Shown here in pieces: positions 63,501 to 64,000 of a stretch of DNA of 64,000 bases. Made by a program: the position numbers and the translations under genes. The number at the start of each line of letters is the position of its first letter. Position 1 is the stretch's first letter. The stretch comes from Semisulcospira habei. Its lineage: Eukaryota; Mollusca; Gastropoda; Semisulcospiridae. A model generated the notes under the pieces. The model saw nothing but the letters and a program-made list of their open reading frames with translations, had not been told where the DNA came from and did no database searches. Where the stretch lies: contig BTPG01000006.1 of NCBI GenBank assembly GCA_036245525.1, forward strand, positions 73,257,526 to 73,321,525, read 5' to 3'.

Positions 63501-63524
63501 ATCAAATCCGAACTCCCGCCAAGG

Positions 63525-63700
63525 TGTCACATCCCTTCCCCGCCACTGGACTCAGATTGTGTTTCTGAAGTATTTGATATTTTAACGTCACAGAACATCA
63601 TCCGTCAAAGGAACTTGGGGACAAAGTGGGGTCAGCAAGAGGCATAGATCCACGTGAACCCCCGCAACTGCGGTGGCTCATGAGGATCTGTACCTCTTGC
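63525..63700. mobile_element. family A copy, inverted
   Basis: Tail on the left (CCCTTCCCCGCCACTGGACTCAGATTGTGTTTCTGAAG); hairpin 63634-63700 (GCAAGAGGCATAGATCC ... GGATCTGTACCTCTTGC). Terminal TTAA not preserved. Confidence 0.8.
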
Positions 63701-64000
63701 TTTTGTGTTTTCGTGTGAAGGGAATAAGGATAATTTAGATCCCATGCAGGCATAGCGATCTTGTCCATCGCAGTTCCACTTTCGGCTCAGTACAAAACGT
63801 TAACGTCACCCCAAGAGTGCTCCGTGATCCAACATGTCTGATATAAGCCGAAGAGCCAAATCACATCCTCCCTCAAAACGGATCTTGGACAGTAAGATAT
63901 TTATATGTCATGACCCCAGAAAACTTACCGTGGCTCATGGGGATCTGTTACCCTTCCTAGAGAAAAAAAATTCCGGGATGGACAGCACCTTATCGAACGA
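63701..64000. other. unassigned interval
   Basis: GTGGCTCATGGGGATCTGTTACCCTT near 63931 may be a decayed family A right arm. No gene. Confidence 0.4.

Overview
This 64 kb window looks like non-coding, repeat-dense animal (metazoan) nuclear DNA, most likely from a marine lophotrochozoan such as a gastropod mollusc. That assignment is an inference from the mix of LINE types, tRNA-derived SINEs, very long (CA)n/(CT)n/(TA)n tracts and absence of any bacterial gene organisation; no host gene fixes the species. I recognise no intact cellular gene. Every recognisable protein-coding stretch belongs to a transposable element, and nearly all are broken.

The dominant and most unusual content is a dense population of short (about 85-310 bp) self-complementary elements. 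Family A (about 186-225 bp when complete, roughly 30 copies and remnants) has ends like TTAACCCCTTCACTGCC/GGCAGTGAAGGGGTTAA and a nearly perfect ~65 nt hairpin starting GCAAGAGGCATAGATCC. Family B (about 206 bp, roughly 17 copies) has ends like TTAACTCATTCAGCCC/GGGCTGAATGAGTTAA and a ~90-110 nt hairpin around CCATGATAATTCAAGG. Family C (~85-88 bp) is almost entirely one palindrome beginning CCCTTTGGCTGTTGG. All three sit between TTAA tetranucleotides, the signature of piggyBac-type target duplication. One B copy splits a tRNA-derived SINE exactly at TTAA, so the empty site can be read directly. Several elements are butted end to end sharing one TTAA. Other foldback families are D (GGAGAAAGAAACACGCTTA arms, 11-12 bp duplications), E (CTCGGGCCGACG), F (ACTGACGAGCAAAAGAAATG), G (AAAATCTCGCTTTTCAC), H, K and several single-copy long hairpins. 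No transposase able to move them is visible here.

Layout: 1-16 kb is foldback elements plus simple repeats. 16.4-17.8 kb is a 5'-truncated LINE with a readable target-site duplication. 18-33 kb is again foldback-rich, with a ~730 bp CA-rich array at 21 kb and a B-in-SINE nesting at 25 kb. 33.9-43.4 kb is a block of five or more LINE pieces (an L2/CR1-like reverse transcriptase, a decayed two-ORF LINE, an L2-like fragment, two inverted RTE-like halves and an L2-like C-terminus) interleaved with (CT)n tracts. 44-51 kb is foldback-rich. 51.7-52.5 kb is a truncated LINE copy and 52.6-54.5 kb a decayed transposase-like gene on the minus strand. 54.5-59.6 kb is a Ty3/Gypsy gag remnant split by a nearly full-length 4.0 kb LINE whose 5' end carries a tRNA-like pol III promoter. 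60-64 kb returns to foldback elements.

The pieces do not form a pathway. They form a stratified record of insertions: LINE in gag, A in D, D in B, B in SINE. Coordinates of degenerate element ends are approximate; hairpin cores and the quoted TTAA positions were read directly.
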